A DNA stretch of 19,200 nucleotides from Burkholderiales bacterium (lineage in GTDB: Bacteria > Pseudomonadota > Gammaproteobacteria > Burkholderiales > SG8-39): positions 1 to 19,200 of the forward strand of contig DAIDTN010000040.1 in the NCBI GenBank assembly GCA_027457185.1, written 5' to 3'. The translations under genes and the position numbers were made by a program. Below, in pieces: positions 1 to 7,121 of the stretch. How positions within the stretch are numbered: the stretch's first letter is position 1; the number at the start of each line of letters is the position of its first letter. The notes under the pieces were generated by a model. That model did no database searches, was not told the origin of the DNA, and saw only the letters and a program-made list of their open reading frames with translations.

Positions 1-131
1 ACGGCGCCAACATCGGCGCGGTAAAGCGCCATGTCTATGTGCGCGAGACCGGCGCGATCAAACCATTCGTTTCGGGCTATTCCAACAGCATGATCCCGAA
101 CCTGTGGGGTGGGTCAACGAATCCGGGCTAG
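1..131 (+). CDS. Cysteine dioxygenase family protein, C-terminal fragment (cut by window edge)
   Basis: Reading from base 3, the frame encodes the last 42 residues of a bacterial thiol dioxygenase (CDO_I type, cupin fold) and ends at a TAG at 129-131. The fragment begins with GANIG and contains FVSGYSN and PNLW, the same C-terminal signature as the complete paralogue at 617-1219 (GANIG, LVSGYAN, PNLW). The family oxidises a thiol such as cysteine or 3-mercaptopropionate to the sulfinate using non-haem iron held by three histidines. Those ligands lie upstream of the window, so activity cannot be judged. The visible part looks closer to the usual family sequence than the second copy does. The identification rests on this short tail and on the adjacent paralogue. 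Confidence 0.8.
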   Translation, partial: GANIGAVKRHVYVRETGAIKPFVSGYSNSMIPNLWGGSTNPG

Positions 132-199
132 CGCAAGGGGAGGCTCCTCTGGAGTCCCATCCTGTGATTTAATTGACCTCTGCCCGTTTCGAACACCCC

Positions 200-205
200 A
201 AGGAG
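200..205 (+). promoter_or_regulatory. Ribosome binding site of the Rho_N-like gene
   Basis: AAGGAG lies 5 nt before the ATG at 211. It decides between this start and a GTG at 109 in the same frame. The GTG would overlap the end of the preceding dioxygenase and add 34 residues that do not resemble the family. Confidence 0.75.
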
Positions 206-210
206 ACCCC

Positions 211-534
211 ATGGCCCACACCTACGAGGAATTGAAGCACAAGCCCCTGGCCGAACTGCGCGAGATTGCCGCCGGCATCACCCACGACGCGGTGCAGGGT
301 TACACCCAGCTGAACAAAGACCATCTGCTCGTTGGCCTGTGCACGGCGCTCGGCATCGACATGAAGGCCCACCACGAGGTCAAGGGCATCGACAAAGCCG
401 CGGTCAAAACCAGGATCAAGGAATGGAAGGGGAAGCGCGATGCGGCGCTGGCGGCGCATGACCGCAAGGCGCTGAAGCTGGCGCTGGACCAGATTCACCA
501 GCTCAAGCGCACGATGCGCAAGGCGACGGTCTAG
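211..534 (+). CDS. Small Rho_N/SAP-like helical protein
   Basis: This 107-residue protein has an N-terminal stretch, about residues 5-48, with the pattern KPLAELREIA, GYTQLNKDHLL, ALGID. It resembles the Rho termination factor N-terminal (SAP/LEM-like) helix-extended-helix fold, a small nucleic-acid-binding or scaffolding module. The second half, about residues 55-107, is charged and helical with many Lys and Arg and ends in a basic KRTMRK tail. There is no signal peptide or membrane segment, so it is probably cytoplasmic. It lies 79 nt after one dioxygenase gene and 82 nt before another, all on one strand, so co-transcription is possible. Similar small proteins of unknown role occur in Betaproteobacteria, as I recall them. 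Nucleic-acid binding is inferred from fold resemblance only, and no specific function can be assigned. Confidence 0.75.
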   Translation: MAHTYEELKHKPLAELREIAAGITHDAVQGYTQLNKDHLLVGLCTALGIDMKAHHEVKGIDKAAVKTRIKEWKGKRDAALAAHDRKALKLALDQIHQLKRTMRKATV

Positions 535-541
535 TCACGAA

Positions 542-562
542 CCCGGCCGCGCGCCGGGCGTT
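542..562 (+). terminator. GC-rich hairpin after the Rho_N-like gene, possible weak terminator
   Basis: The arms CCCGGC (542-547) and GCCGGG (553-558) flank a 5-nt loop and are followed by CGTTT. The T-run is short, so this could be a weak attenuator between the small gene and the second dioxygenase, or chance in GC-rich DNA. Confidence 0.3.
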
Positions 563-616
563 TCCAGAGCCCATGCCGGTGCGGACTGTTTTGCAACCCG
601 GGCGCGCACAATATCC

Positions 617-1219
617 TTGACCAACCTCTTCCGCCTGCGCGAATTCGTCATCGGCATGACCGGCTTGGTGCAGCGCCACGGCCGCGACGAACTGGCGCTG
701 CTGCGCGAAGGCGGCGAGCTGCTGGGCCAGCTGATCGCGTCTGATGACTGGCTGCCGGACGCATTCGCCGCGGCACATCCTGCGCGTCACCAGGAATATC
801 TGCTGCATTGCGACCCGCTGGGGCGCTTCTCGGTGGTGAGTTTCGTGCTCGCGCCGGGGCAGAAGACACCGGTGCACGACCATACCGTCTGGTGCCTGAT
901 GGGGATCCTGCGCGGTACCGAGCGCATCGACGAATACCGCCACGAAGGCGAGGGCGCGCCGATGCAAAAGACCGGCGAGCATCTTTGCCGCGCGGGCGAC
1001 ATCGAGGTCGCCTCGCCCGCCGTCGGCGACATCCATGTGATTGCGAACGAGCGACGCGATCAGGCGGCGGTCGGCATCCACGCATTCGGCGCCAATATCG
1101 GCGGGCTCATGCGGCGCACCTTCGCGCTTGCGACCGGTGAGCCGCACGCGCTGGTGTCGGGCTACGCCAACAGCCTTTTGCCCAATCTCTGGGACCGCTC
1201 GCGCGAAGCCCATGCCTGA
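617..1219 (+). CDS. Cysteine dioxygenase family protein (thiol dioxygenase), divergent copy
   Basis: This 200-residue cupin of the CDO_I family belongs to a group that converts cysteine or another small thiol to its sulfinic acid with O2 and mononuclear Fe(II). The iron ligands are present: HDH at residues 87 and 89, and His140 in VGDIHVIAN. The second conserved His is present at 155. However, the Ser-His-Tyr triad of the family reads Gly153-His155-Phe157. The position before YLLH, usually Gln in bacterial 3-mercaptopropionate-type enzymes, is Glu60. The start is a TTG with no strong ribosome binding site. It is preferred because the first residues match the family N-terminus and the next ATG, at 656, would remove them. 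The gene is convergent with the oxidase at 1249-2655, 29 nt away. Family is certain; substrate and activity are open. Confidence 0.88.
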   Translation: MTNLFRLREFVIGMTGLVQRHGRDELALLREGGELLGQLIASDDWLPDAFAAAHPARHQEYLLHCDPLGRFSVVSFVLAPGQKTPVHDHTVWCLMGILRGTERIDEYRHEGEGAPMQKTGEHLCRAGDIEVASPAVGDIHVIANERRDQAAVGIHAFGANIGGLMRRTFALATGEPHALVSGYANSLLPNLWDRSREAHA

Positions 1220-1248
1220 AACGCCTCCCGCGAGGGCGCGTGGCCGCG

Positions 1249-2655
1249 CTAGAGCACCTTGCCCGGATTCATGACGCCCTGCGGATCGAGCGCCGCCTTG
1301 ATCCTGCGCATCAGCTCCATCTCCAGCGGCGACTTGTAGCGCAGGATCGCGTCGCGCTTGTATTGCCCCAGGCCGTGCTCGGCCGAGATCGAACCGGCAA
1401 AGCGCGCGGCGCTATCGTGCACTATGCGGCTTATCTCGCCCGCGCGCGCCACGAACGCATCCTCGCCGCCGCCTGCGGCCGGGGCGATGTTGTAATGCAG
1501 GTTGCCGTCGCCGAGGTGGCCGAACGTCACCATGCGCACGCCCGGAAAAGCGCGCTGCAGTTCGGCGTCGGTGACGGCGATGAATTCGGCGATACGCGAG
1601 ATCGGCACCGATACGTCGTGCTTGATCTGCTTGCCCTCGTGCACCTGCGCTTCGGGAATATTTTCGCGCAGCGCCCACAGCGCTGCGGCCTGCGCTGCGC
1701 TCGCCGCCACCACCGCATCGAGCGCGAGGCCCGCCTCGCTCGCCTCCGCCAGCGCTTCGTGCAAGGCGTTGTCCAGGTTTGCGGCGCTCGCGGTATCCGA
1801 GAGCTCCAGCAGCACGTACTGCGGATGCACCTCGGCGAACGGCAGCCGCGTCGCGGGAAAATGCTTGGCCACGAGCGCGAGGCAGAACGCGGACATCAGC
1901 TCGAAACCGGTGAGGCGGTCGCCGCAGACACCCTGGATGTGCGACAGCAGTTGCAGCCCCTTGGCCGGGCTCTCCAGCGCCACCAGCGCGGTGGCGCGGG
2001 CGCGCGGCTGCGGAAACAGCTTGAGTACCGCCGCGGTGATGACGCCGAGCGTGCCCTCGGCGCCGACGAACAGCTGCTTCAGGTCATAGCCGGTATTGTC
2101 CTTGCGCAACCCCCTTAATCCGTCCCAAATCTGCCCGTCGGACAGCACCACCTCCAGGCCCAGCAGCAGATCGCGCGCATTGCCGTAGCGCAGCACCGCC
2201 GTGCCGCCGGCGTTGGTGAACAGATTGCCGCCGATTTCGCAGCTGCCTTCGGCCGCGAGCGACAGCGGAAACAGGCGCCCCGCTTCGGCCGCGGCCTGTT
2301 GCACATTGGCGAGCACGCAGCCCGCTTCGACGGTAATGGTGTTGTTGACGGCGTCGACCGCGCGCACGCGGTTCATGCGCGACAGATTGAGCACGATCTG
2401 CGTGCCTGCGCTGTCGGGCGTGGCGCCGCCGCACAAGCCGGTGTTGCCGCCCTGAGGCACGACCGCGGTGCGCGTCTCGGCGCACAAGCGCATCACCGCA
2501 GCCACTTCCGCGGTCGATGCCGGTTTCACCACCGCCAGCGGCTTGCCGAAATAGCGCTTGCGCCAGTCGGTGGCGTAGGGCTTGGCCTCCTGCGGATCGG
2601 TGATAAGCCCGGCGTCGCCGATTAGGGCGCGCAGTCTTTCGATCAGCTGTGTCAT
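1249..2655 (-). CDS. FAD-binding oxidase, D-2-hydroxyglutarate/D-lactate dehydrogenase type
   Basis: This 468-residue flavoprotein of the VAO/GlcD superfamily has an N-terminal FAD_binding_4 domain (about 40-215) with PQGGNTGLCGG at 67-77, which binds the FAD diphosphate. Its FAD-oxidase C-terminal domain (about 225-466) contains LRENIPEA, KHDVSVP, GHLGDGNLH at 379-387, AEHGLG at 425-430 and the terminal DPQGVMNPGKVL. The combination of RENIPEAQ, KHDVSVP and GDGNLH is typical of the D2HGDH branch, which oxidises D-2-hydroxyacids and passes electrons to a quinone or flavoprotein acceptor. Length is normal. The ATG at 2655 has no clear ribosome binding site; the first residues (MTQLIERL) fit the family. 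It stands alone and is divergent from the amidase. The exact hydroxyacid (2-hydroxyglutarate or lactate) cannot be told from sequence. Confidence 0.9.
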   Translation of the reverse strand: MTQLIERLRALIGDAGLITDPQEAKPYATDWRKRYFGKPLAVVKPASTAEVAAVMRLCAETRTAVVPQGGNTGLCGGATPDSAGTQIVLNLSRMNRVRAVDAVNNTITVEAGCVLANVQQAAAEAGRLFPLSLAAEGSCEIGGNLFTNAGGTAVLRYGNARDLLLGLEVVLSDGQIWDGLRGLRKDNTGYDLKQLFVGAEGTLGVITAAVLKLFPQPRARATALVALESPAKGLQLLSHIQGVCGDRLTGFELMSAFCLALVAKHFPATRLPFAEVHPQYVLLELSDTASAANLDNALHEALAEASEAGLALDAVVAASAAQAAALWALRENIPEAQVHEGKQIKHDVSVPISRIAEFIAVTDAELQRAFPGVRMVTFGHLGDGNLHYNIAPAAGGGEDAFVARAGEISRIVHDSAARFAGSISAEHGLGQYKRDAILRYKSPLEMELMRRIKAALDPQGVMNPGKVL

Positions 2656-2781
2656 GTGTTTGCGTTCAAATGATGGTGAGCCGATTTTACTGCAAGTGAT
2701 AAGGGCTACTGCATAAATTGCCCCTTTCTCAGCGCTGCGAGCCGCAGGAGTGCGAGCGGGCAGACAGGCGGTCAGCCCTCA

Positions 2782-2810
2782 TTGTCGGTTTCGGCGGATC
2801 ATGCTAGCTT
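2782..2810 (+). promoter_or_regulatory. Possible promoter of the amidase
   Basis: A -35-like TTGTCG (2782-2787) and a weak -10 TAGCTT (2805-2810) are separated by 17 nt. The -10 is preceded by TG in the extended -10 position (ATGC before TAGCTT). Only three of six -10 bases match, and transcription would start very close to the coding start. Confidence 0.3.
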
Positions 2811-2833
2811 AACCGGTGAATATGGAAACATCC

Positions 2834-4165
2834 ATGGATCTGTCCCTGCTCGGTGCCGCCGCGGCGGCGAGCGCGCTGGCCGAAGGCAGAATCAGTTCCG
2901 AGGAACTGGTCGCGGCCTGCCTGGCGCGCGTCGAGGCAGACGAGGAGCGCGTGCGGGCCTGGGCGTTCATCGATCCGGAGCACGCCCTGCGCCAGGCGCG
3001 CTTCGCCGATTCGCGCCGGCGCGAAGGCAAAGCGCTGGGACCCTTGCATGGCCTGCCGGTGGGCGTCAAGGACATCATCGACACTGCGGACATGCCGACC
3101 GAGAACGGGACGGTGCTGCACGCGGGGCGCGCGCCGTCCGCGGACGCCGCCCTGGTGTCGATGCTGCGGGCGGCGGGCGCGATCATCATGGGCAAGACCG
3201 TCACCACCGAACTCGCGACTTACTCGCCGGGCAAGACGCGGAACCCGCACAATCCGGAGCACACGCCCGGCGGCTCTTCCAGCGGCTCGGCCGCGGCCGT
3301 GGCTGCGCGCATGGTGCCGCTGGCGATCGGCACCCAGACCAACGGCTCGGTCATCCGGCCGGCCGCCTATTGCGGCGTGGTCGGATACAAACCGAGCTTC
3401 GGCCTGATATCGAGACACTGGGTGCTGAAGCAGTCGCGGCCGCTGGACCAGATCGGCGTCATTGCGCGCAGCGTCGAGGACGCCGCCCTGCTGGCCGAGC
3501 AGCTCATCGGCTTCGACCAAAACGATCCCGATACGCGCGCGTTGTCGCGGCCGCTGCTGCGCGAAACCGCCATGCGGGAAGCGCCGGTGCCGCCGACGCT
3601 GGCCTTCGTCAAAACGCCGATGTGGAAGCTGGCCGACGCGCAATGCCAGGAGGCCTTTGCCGGACTGGCGGCGCGTCTGGGCGAACGCGTCGAGGAGGTC
3701 AAGCTGCCGGCGGTGTTCAAGGACGCGTGGAAGTGGCACCAGACCATCATGGAAGCGGATCTGGCCAGGAATTACGAGCCGGAGTATCGCAGGGGCCGCG
3801 ACCAGCTGAGCGAGGCGCTGCGCGGTCAGATCGAGCGCGGGCGCAGGGTACGCGCGCTGGAGTACAACAATGCGCTGGACCGGATTCCCGCGCTGAACGG
3901 AACGCTTAACCAGCTGTTCGAGCGCGGCTACGACGCGATACTGACTCCCGCCACGGCAGGCACCGCGCCGCGCGGCCTCGCCTCGACCGGATAGCCGGCG
4001 TTTTGCACGCTGTGGACCCTGTGCTGGCTGCCGGCGATCACGCTGCCGCTGCTGCAAGGCGCTGACGGCCTGCCGCTGGGCGTGCAATTGGTGGGTCCAC
4101 GCGGGGACGATGCGCGCCTGCTGCGCACCGCGCGCTGGCTGACCGCACGGGTCCAGTTGACCTGA
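2834..4165 (+). pseudogene. Amidase (amidase signature family) interrupted by an in-frame amber stop
   Basis: The gene encodes an amidase-signature hydrolase, which cleaves carboxamides with a Lys-cisSer-Ser triad. Counting from the ATG at 2834, the Lys is K79 in GVKDIID, the cis-Ser lies in GGSSSGSAA (146-154), and the nucleophile is S172 in GTQTNGSVIRPAA. The frame closes at TAG 3992-3994 after 386 codons, just past LASTG. Without any frame change it then continues for 56 codons, giving PAFCTLWTL, LPAITLPLLQ, LPLGVQLVGP and LLRTARWL, the expected family C-terminus, to a TGA at 4163-4165. So one nonsense codon removes a conserved C-terminal part. A GTG (2816) and an ATG (2822) are alternative starts; 2834 has a GGA six nt upstream and fits the family. 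Recent inactivation, amber readthrough or an assembly error are all possible. The substrate is unknown. Confidence 0.8.
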
Positions 4166-5547
4166 TCCGCGCTGGCCATCGACCCGATATCGATTCCAGG
4201 AGATGTGGCGGCGGCAGGCACGCCCGCCGCGTGACCGCGCTCAGGCGTCGGCTGCCAGCCCAGCGTGAGCATCAGCACGACGAAGCCGACCACATAAGCG
4301 AGCGTCACGTGCCAGCCGTGCCTCACCCAGTTGACTACCGATTTCGCTTCCGGAAACATGTTGGACAGCGCCACCCCGGCGCTGGAGCCGAACCAGATCA
4401 TCGAGCCGCCGAAGCCCACCGTATAGGCGAGCATGCCCCAGTCGAATCCGCCCTGCTTCAGTGCCAGCGCGGTGAGCGGAATGTTGTCGAACACGGCCGA
4501 GATGAAGCCCAGGCCGAAGGCCGAGTGCCAGGAAGCCGGGGGCAGCGTCTCCACCGGCATCATCGAAGCGCAACTGACCAGGGACAGCAGGAAGATCGAG
4601 CCTTTGGTCGCCTCGGGCAACAATTCCCAGTCCGGCCGTCGCAGCGGCACGCTCAGCAGGAGCGCGATCCACACCGTCGCGCCAATGAACGGAAAGCGGT
4701 CTGAGATTTCGCTGTACTCGACGTTGACGATTACGTTGGTGACGATGGCGCAGACGAGGATCAGCGCGACGATGCCGACGCGCGGCCAGTCGATGCGGAT
4801 GTGGCTGTGCTCGTGCTTGATGATGGGCGAATACCTGTGCTGCTGCAGGGCCGCGGCGATACCGCACACCACCAGCGCCACCGCCGCCGCGACGTAGGCG
4901 TGGAACACGGCCGCCGGGCTCACCCCGTTGATCCCCATCATGGTGGTGGTGGTATCGCCGACCACGCTGCCAGATCCGCCCGCGTTCGAGGCGGCGACGA
5001 TCGCGGCGAGGTAACCCACGTGCACTTTGGAGCGGAACAGCGTAGGCGCCATCGCGCCGCCGATCAGCGCCGCGGCGATATTGTCGAGGAAGGACGACAG
5101 CACGAATACCATGACCAGCAGGATGAAGGCGCCCTTCCAATCGTGCGGCAGGAAGCGCGGCAGCACCGCCGGAATATGGGTCTTCTCGAAATGCCGCGAC
5201 AGCAGCGCGAAACCGAGCAGCAGGCACAGCAGGTTGGTGAGGATCACCCACTCGTGGCCGAAATGGGAGATCAGTCCGCGGATGCCGGGGCCGGTGTCGA
5301 ACCCGGTGAACACCAGTTTGTAGGCGGTGATGAGCGCGAGGCCGCTTAGCCCGACACGCAGCGTATGGTTGTGAAACAGCGCCACCCCGAGGAGCGTCAG
5401 CGCAAACAGGATGAACTCGAGCGGGATGCCGAATACCGTCGGGCCGCTGGCGCCATCGGCGGCGCACGCGGATCCGCTTGCGCTCAGCAGGGTCGCCGCG
5501 ATGAGTGCAAGACGCGGCATCGACGCCGCGGTACGCGTTTGCTTCAT
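3928..5547 (-). CDS. NhaD/ArsB-like ion transporter (CitMHS, ion transporter superfamily) with an unusual C-terminal extension
   Basis: This 539-residue integral membrane protein has an N-terminal signal-like segment (about 1-30) and roughly ten to twelve hydrophobic helices to about residue 430. Two related Asp-Asn motifs, FLDNIAAALIGG (153-164) and VFDNIPLTALAL (352-363), mark the two halves of the IT-superfamily fold seen in Na+/H+ antiporters of the NhaD type and in arsenite or dicarboxylate permeases. A glycine-rich GSGSVVGDTTTTMMG lies at 191-205. The transported ion is not evident, but Na+/H+ exchange is the commonest assignment. After about residue 435 the protein becomes Pro/Ala-rich. 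From about residue 461 it is simply the antisense of the amidase 3' end, ending in an Arg/Ser-rich tail unlike the family. The natural end may have been lost. The start ATG follows GAGGGGG and lies about 20 nt from a TATAAT. Confidence 0.82.
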   Translation of the reverse strand: MKQTRTAASMPRLALIAATLLSASGSACAADGASGPTVFGIPLEFILFALTLLGVALFHNHTLRVGLSGLALITAYKLVFTGFDTGPGIRGLISHFGHEWVILTNLLCLLLGFALLSRHFEKTHIPAVLPRFLPHDWKGAFILLVMVFVLSSFLDNIAAALIGGAMAPTLFRSKVHVGYLAAIVAASNAGGSGSVVGDTTTTMMGINGVSPAAVFHAYVAAAVALVVCGIAAALQQHRYSPIIKHEHSHIRIDWPRVGIVALILVCAIVTNVIVNVEYSEISDRFPFIGATVWIALLLSVPLRRPDWELLPEATKGSIFLLSLVSCASMMPVETLPPASWHSAFGLGFISAVFDNIPLTALALKQGGFDWGMLAYTVGFGGSMIWFGSSAGVALSNMFPEAKSVVNWVRHGWHVTLAYVVGFVVLMLTLGWQPTPERGHAAGVPAAATSPGIDIGSMASADQVNWTRAVSQRAVRSRRASSPRGPTNCTPSGRPSAPCSSGSVIAGSQHRVHSVQNAGYPVEARPRGAVPAVAGVSIAS

Positions 5548-5567
5548 TTCCCCCTCAAGGCGCGGTG

Positions 5568-5596
5568 ATTATACCGCGGCCGCAGCATGCCCCGAC
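5568..5596 (-). promoter_or_regulatory. Possible promoter of the NhaD-like transporter
   Basis: On the minus strand a perfect -10 TATAAT (5568-5573) lies 20 nt before the ATG, just upstream of the purine-rich GAGGGGG ribosome binding site. At a 17-nt spacing the -35 reads GTCGGG, which is weak, so an activator may be needed. The untranslated leader would be very short, about 13 nt. Confidence 0.4.
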
Positions 5597-5602
5597 GCGG
5601 TC

Positions 5603-5622
5603 CGGATGTGAGACGACATCCG
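5603..5622. promoter_or_regulatory. Perfect dyad upstream of the transporter promoter
   Basis: CGGATGT (5603-5609) and ACATCCG (5616-5622) form a perfect 7-bp inverted repeat with a 6-nt GAGACG spacer. It lies about 45-65 nt upstream of the predicted transporter start site, where an operator or activator site could sit. It could also be a second stem of the pntAB terminator region; no T-run follows it on either strand. Confidence 0.35.
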
Positions 5623-5623
5623 C

Positions 5624-5661
5624 CAAGAAAGAGGCCGCGTCCCTTCGGGCGCGGCCGTTTT
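5624..5661 (-). terminator. Rho-independent terminator of pntAB
   Basis: On the minus strand, 37 nt after the pntB stop, GGCCGCG pairs with CGCGGCC (5650-5656 and 5633-5639). An inner CCC-GAA-GGG hairpin extends the stem, and TCTTTCTT follows. An A-run precedes it, so the plus-strand reading also has a short GTTTT tail. It insulates pntAB from the transporter promoter. Confidence 0.75.
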
Positions 5662-5693
5662 GATGATCCAAGCGATCGCTTTGCGTCCGGCGC

Positions 5694-7109
5694 TCAGGCC
5701 TTCAGCGCGACCAGCACCTCGTCCAGCATTTTCTTCGCATCGCCGAACAGCATGCGATTGTTCTCTTTGTAGAACAGCGGATTGTCCACGCCCGCATAGC
5801 CGGTGGCCATGCTGCGCTTCATCACGATCGAGGTCTTGGCCTTCCACACTTCCAGAACCGGCATGCCGGCGATCGGGCTCGACGGGTCTTCCTGGGCAGC
5901 CGGGTTGACGATATCGTTGGCGCCGATGATCATGGCGACATCGGTATCCGGAAAGTCCTCGTTCAACTCGTCCATTTCCAGGACGATGTCGTAGGGCACC
6001 TTGGCCTCGGCCAGCAGCACGTTCATGTGGCCGGGCATGCGCCCCGCCACCGGGTGTATGCCGAAGCGCACGTTGACGCCTTTCTCGCGCAGGACTTTGG
6101 TGATCTCATAGACGGTGTGCTGGGCCTGCGCCACCGCCATGCCGTAGCCCGGCACGATGATGACGTTCTTGGCTTCGCGCAGCAATTCCGCCGTCTCCGC
6201 GGCAAGGATCGGATTGACCTCGCCCGCCGGCTGCACGCCGCCAGCGGCCGCAGGCGCGCCGGACTCGGAGCCGAATCCGCCCGCGATCACGCTGATGAAA
6301 TGGCGGTTCATCGCCCGGCACATGATATAGGACAGAATCGCGCCGCGGGAGCCGACCAGCGCGCCGACGACGATCAACAGGTCGTTCGACAGCATGAATC
6401 CGGTCGCCGCCGCCGCCCAGCCGGAGTAGCTGTTGAGCATCGAAATCACCACTGGCATGTCGGCGCCGCCGATCGCCATCACCATGTGGATGCCGAACAG
6501 CAGCGCGATCACGGTCATCACGACGAGCGGCATCATGCCCGCATCGATCGATTCGGCGTGCAGGAACTCGCGCCCGAACCAGATCACCACCAGCAGTCCG
6601 GCGAGGTTCAGCCAGTGGCGCCCCGGCAGCAGCAAGGTCTTGCCGCCGATCTTTCCTGAGAGCTTGCCGAAGGCGATGATCGAACCGGTGAAGGTTACGG
6701 CGCCGATCAGGATGCCGATGTAGATTTCCATTTCATGAATCGACTTCGCCGCGCCGGTGAATTCCGTCGCGGCCGCCGGATCGATGTAATTGGCAAAACC
6801 GACCAGCATCGCGGCGAGGCCGACCAGGCTGTGCATCAGCGCCACCAGTTCGGGCATCTGGGTCATTTTCACCACGCGCGAGGCGTACAGACCGATGCTG
6901 CCGCCGATCAACATCGCGCCAAGAATCCAGGCATAGCCGGCCGACGTGACGTGCGGCCCGGAAACCGTCGCCAGCACGGCGATGGTCATGCCGATCATGC
7001 CGTACAGATTGCCGCGCCTCGAGCTCTCCGGATTGGACAGGCCGCCGAGGCTGAGGATGAAGAGTATCGTCGCTCCGATATAGGAGGCAGTTGCGAGAGT
7101 CGCAGTCAT
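5694..7109 (-). CDS. pntB: NAD(P) transhydrogenase subunit beta
   Basis: PntB pairs with PntA in the inner membrane to drive hydride transfer from NADH to NADP+ using the proton gradient, supplying NADPH. The 471 residues match the family length. The first 275 or so form the membrane domain with about eight to nine helices, including MHSLVGLAAMLVG with the functionally important His. The C-terminal domain (about 305-471) binds NADP(H). It holds VPGYGMAVAQAQ, VRFGIHPVAGRMPGHMNVLL, DVAMIIGANDIVNPAA and KRSMATGYAGVDNPLF. The nucleotide-binding turn reads VPGYGMAVAQAQ where GPGYGMAVAQAQ is common. The ATG at 7109 follows GGAG by 8 nt and lies 12 nt after the pntA stop, so the two are translated from one message. 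Confidence 0.96.
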   Translation of the reverse strand: MTATLATASYIGATILFILSLGGLSNPESSRRGNLYGMIGMTIAVLATVSGPHVTSAGYAWILGAMLIGGSIGLYASRVVKMTQMPELVALMHSLVGLAAMLVGFANYIDPAAATEFTGAAKSIHEMEIYIGILIGAVTFTGSIIAFGKLSGKIGGKTLLLPGRHWLNLAGLLVVIWFGREFLHAESIDAGMMPLVVMTVIALLFGIHMVMAIGGADMPVVISMLNSYSGWAAAATGFMLSNDLLIVVGALVGSRGAILSYIMCRAMNRHFISVIAGGFGSESGAPAAAGGVQPAGEVNPILAAETAELLREAKNVIIVPGYGMAVAQAQHTVYEITKVLREKGVNVRFGIHPVAGRMPGHMNVLLAEAKVPYDIVLEMDELNEDFPDTDVAMIIGANDIVNPAAQEDPSSPIAGMPVLEVWKAKTSIVMKRSMATGYAGVDNPLFYKENNRMLFGDAKKMLDEVLVALKA

Positions 7110-7121
7110 GAATCGTCTCCG

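Noticed and set aside
132..165. Hairpin from AGGGGAGG/CTCCTCT after the first dioxygenase
   Set aside because: The arms pair imperfectly and no T-run follows; not enough for a terminator call.
2684..2689. TAAAAT on the minus strand as a -10 for the D2HGDH-like gene
   Set aside because: Five of six bases match, but no -35 is visible at 16-18 nt, so it cannot be separated from chance.
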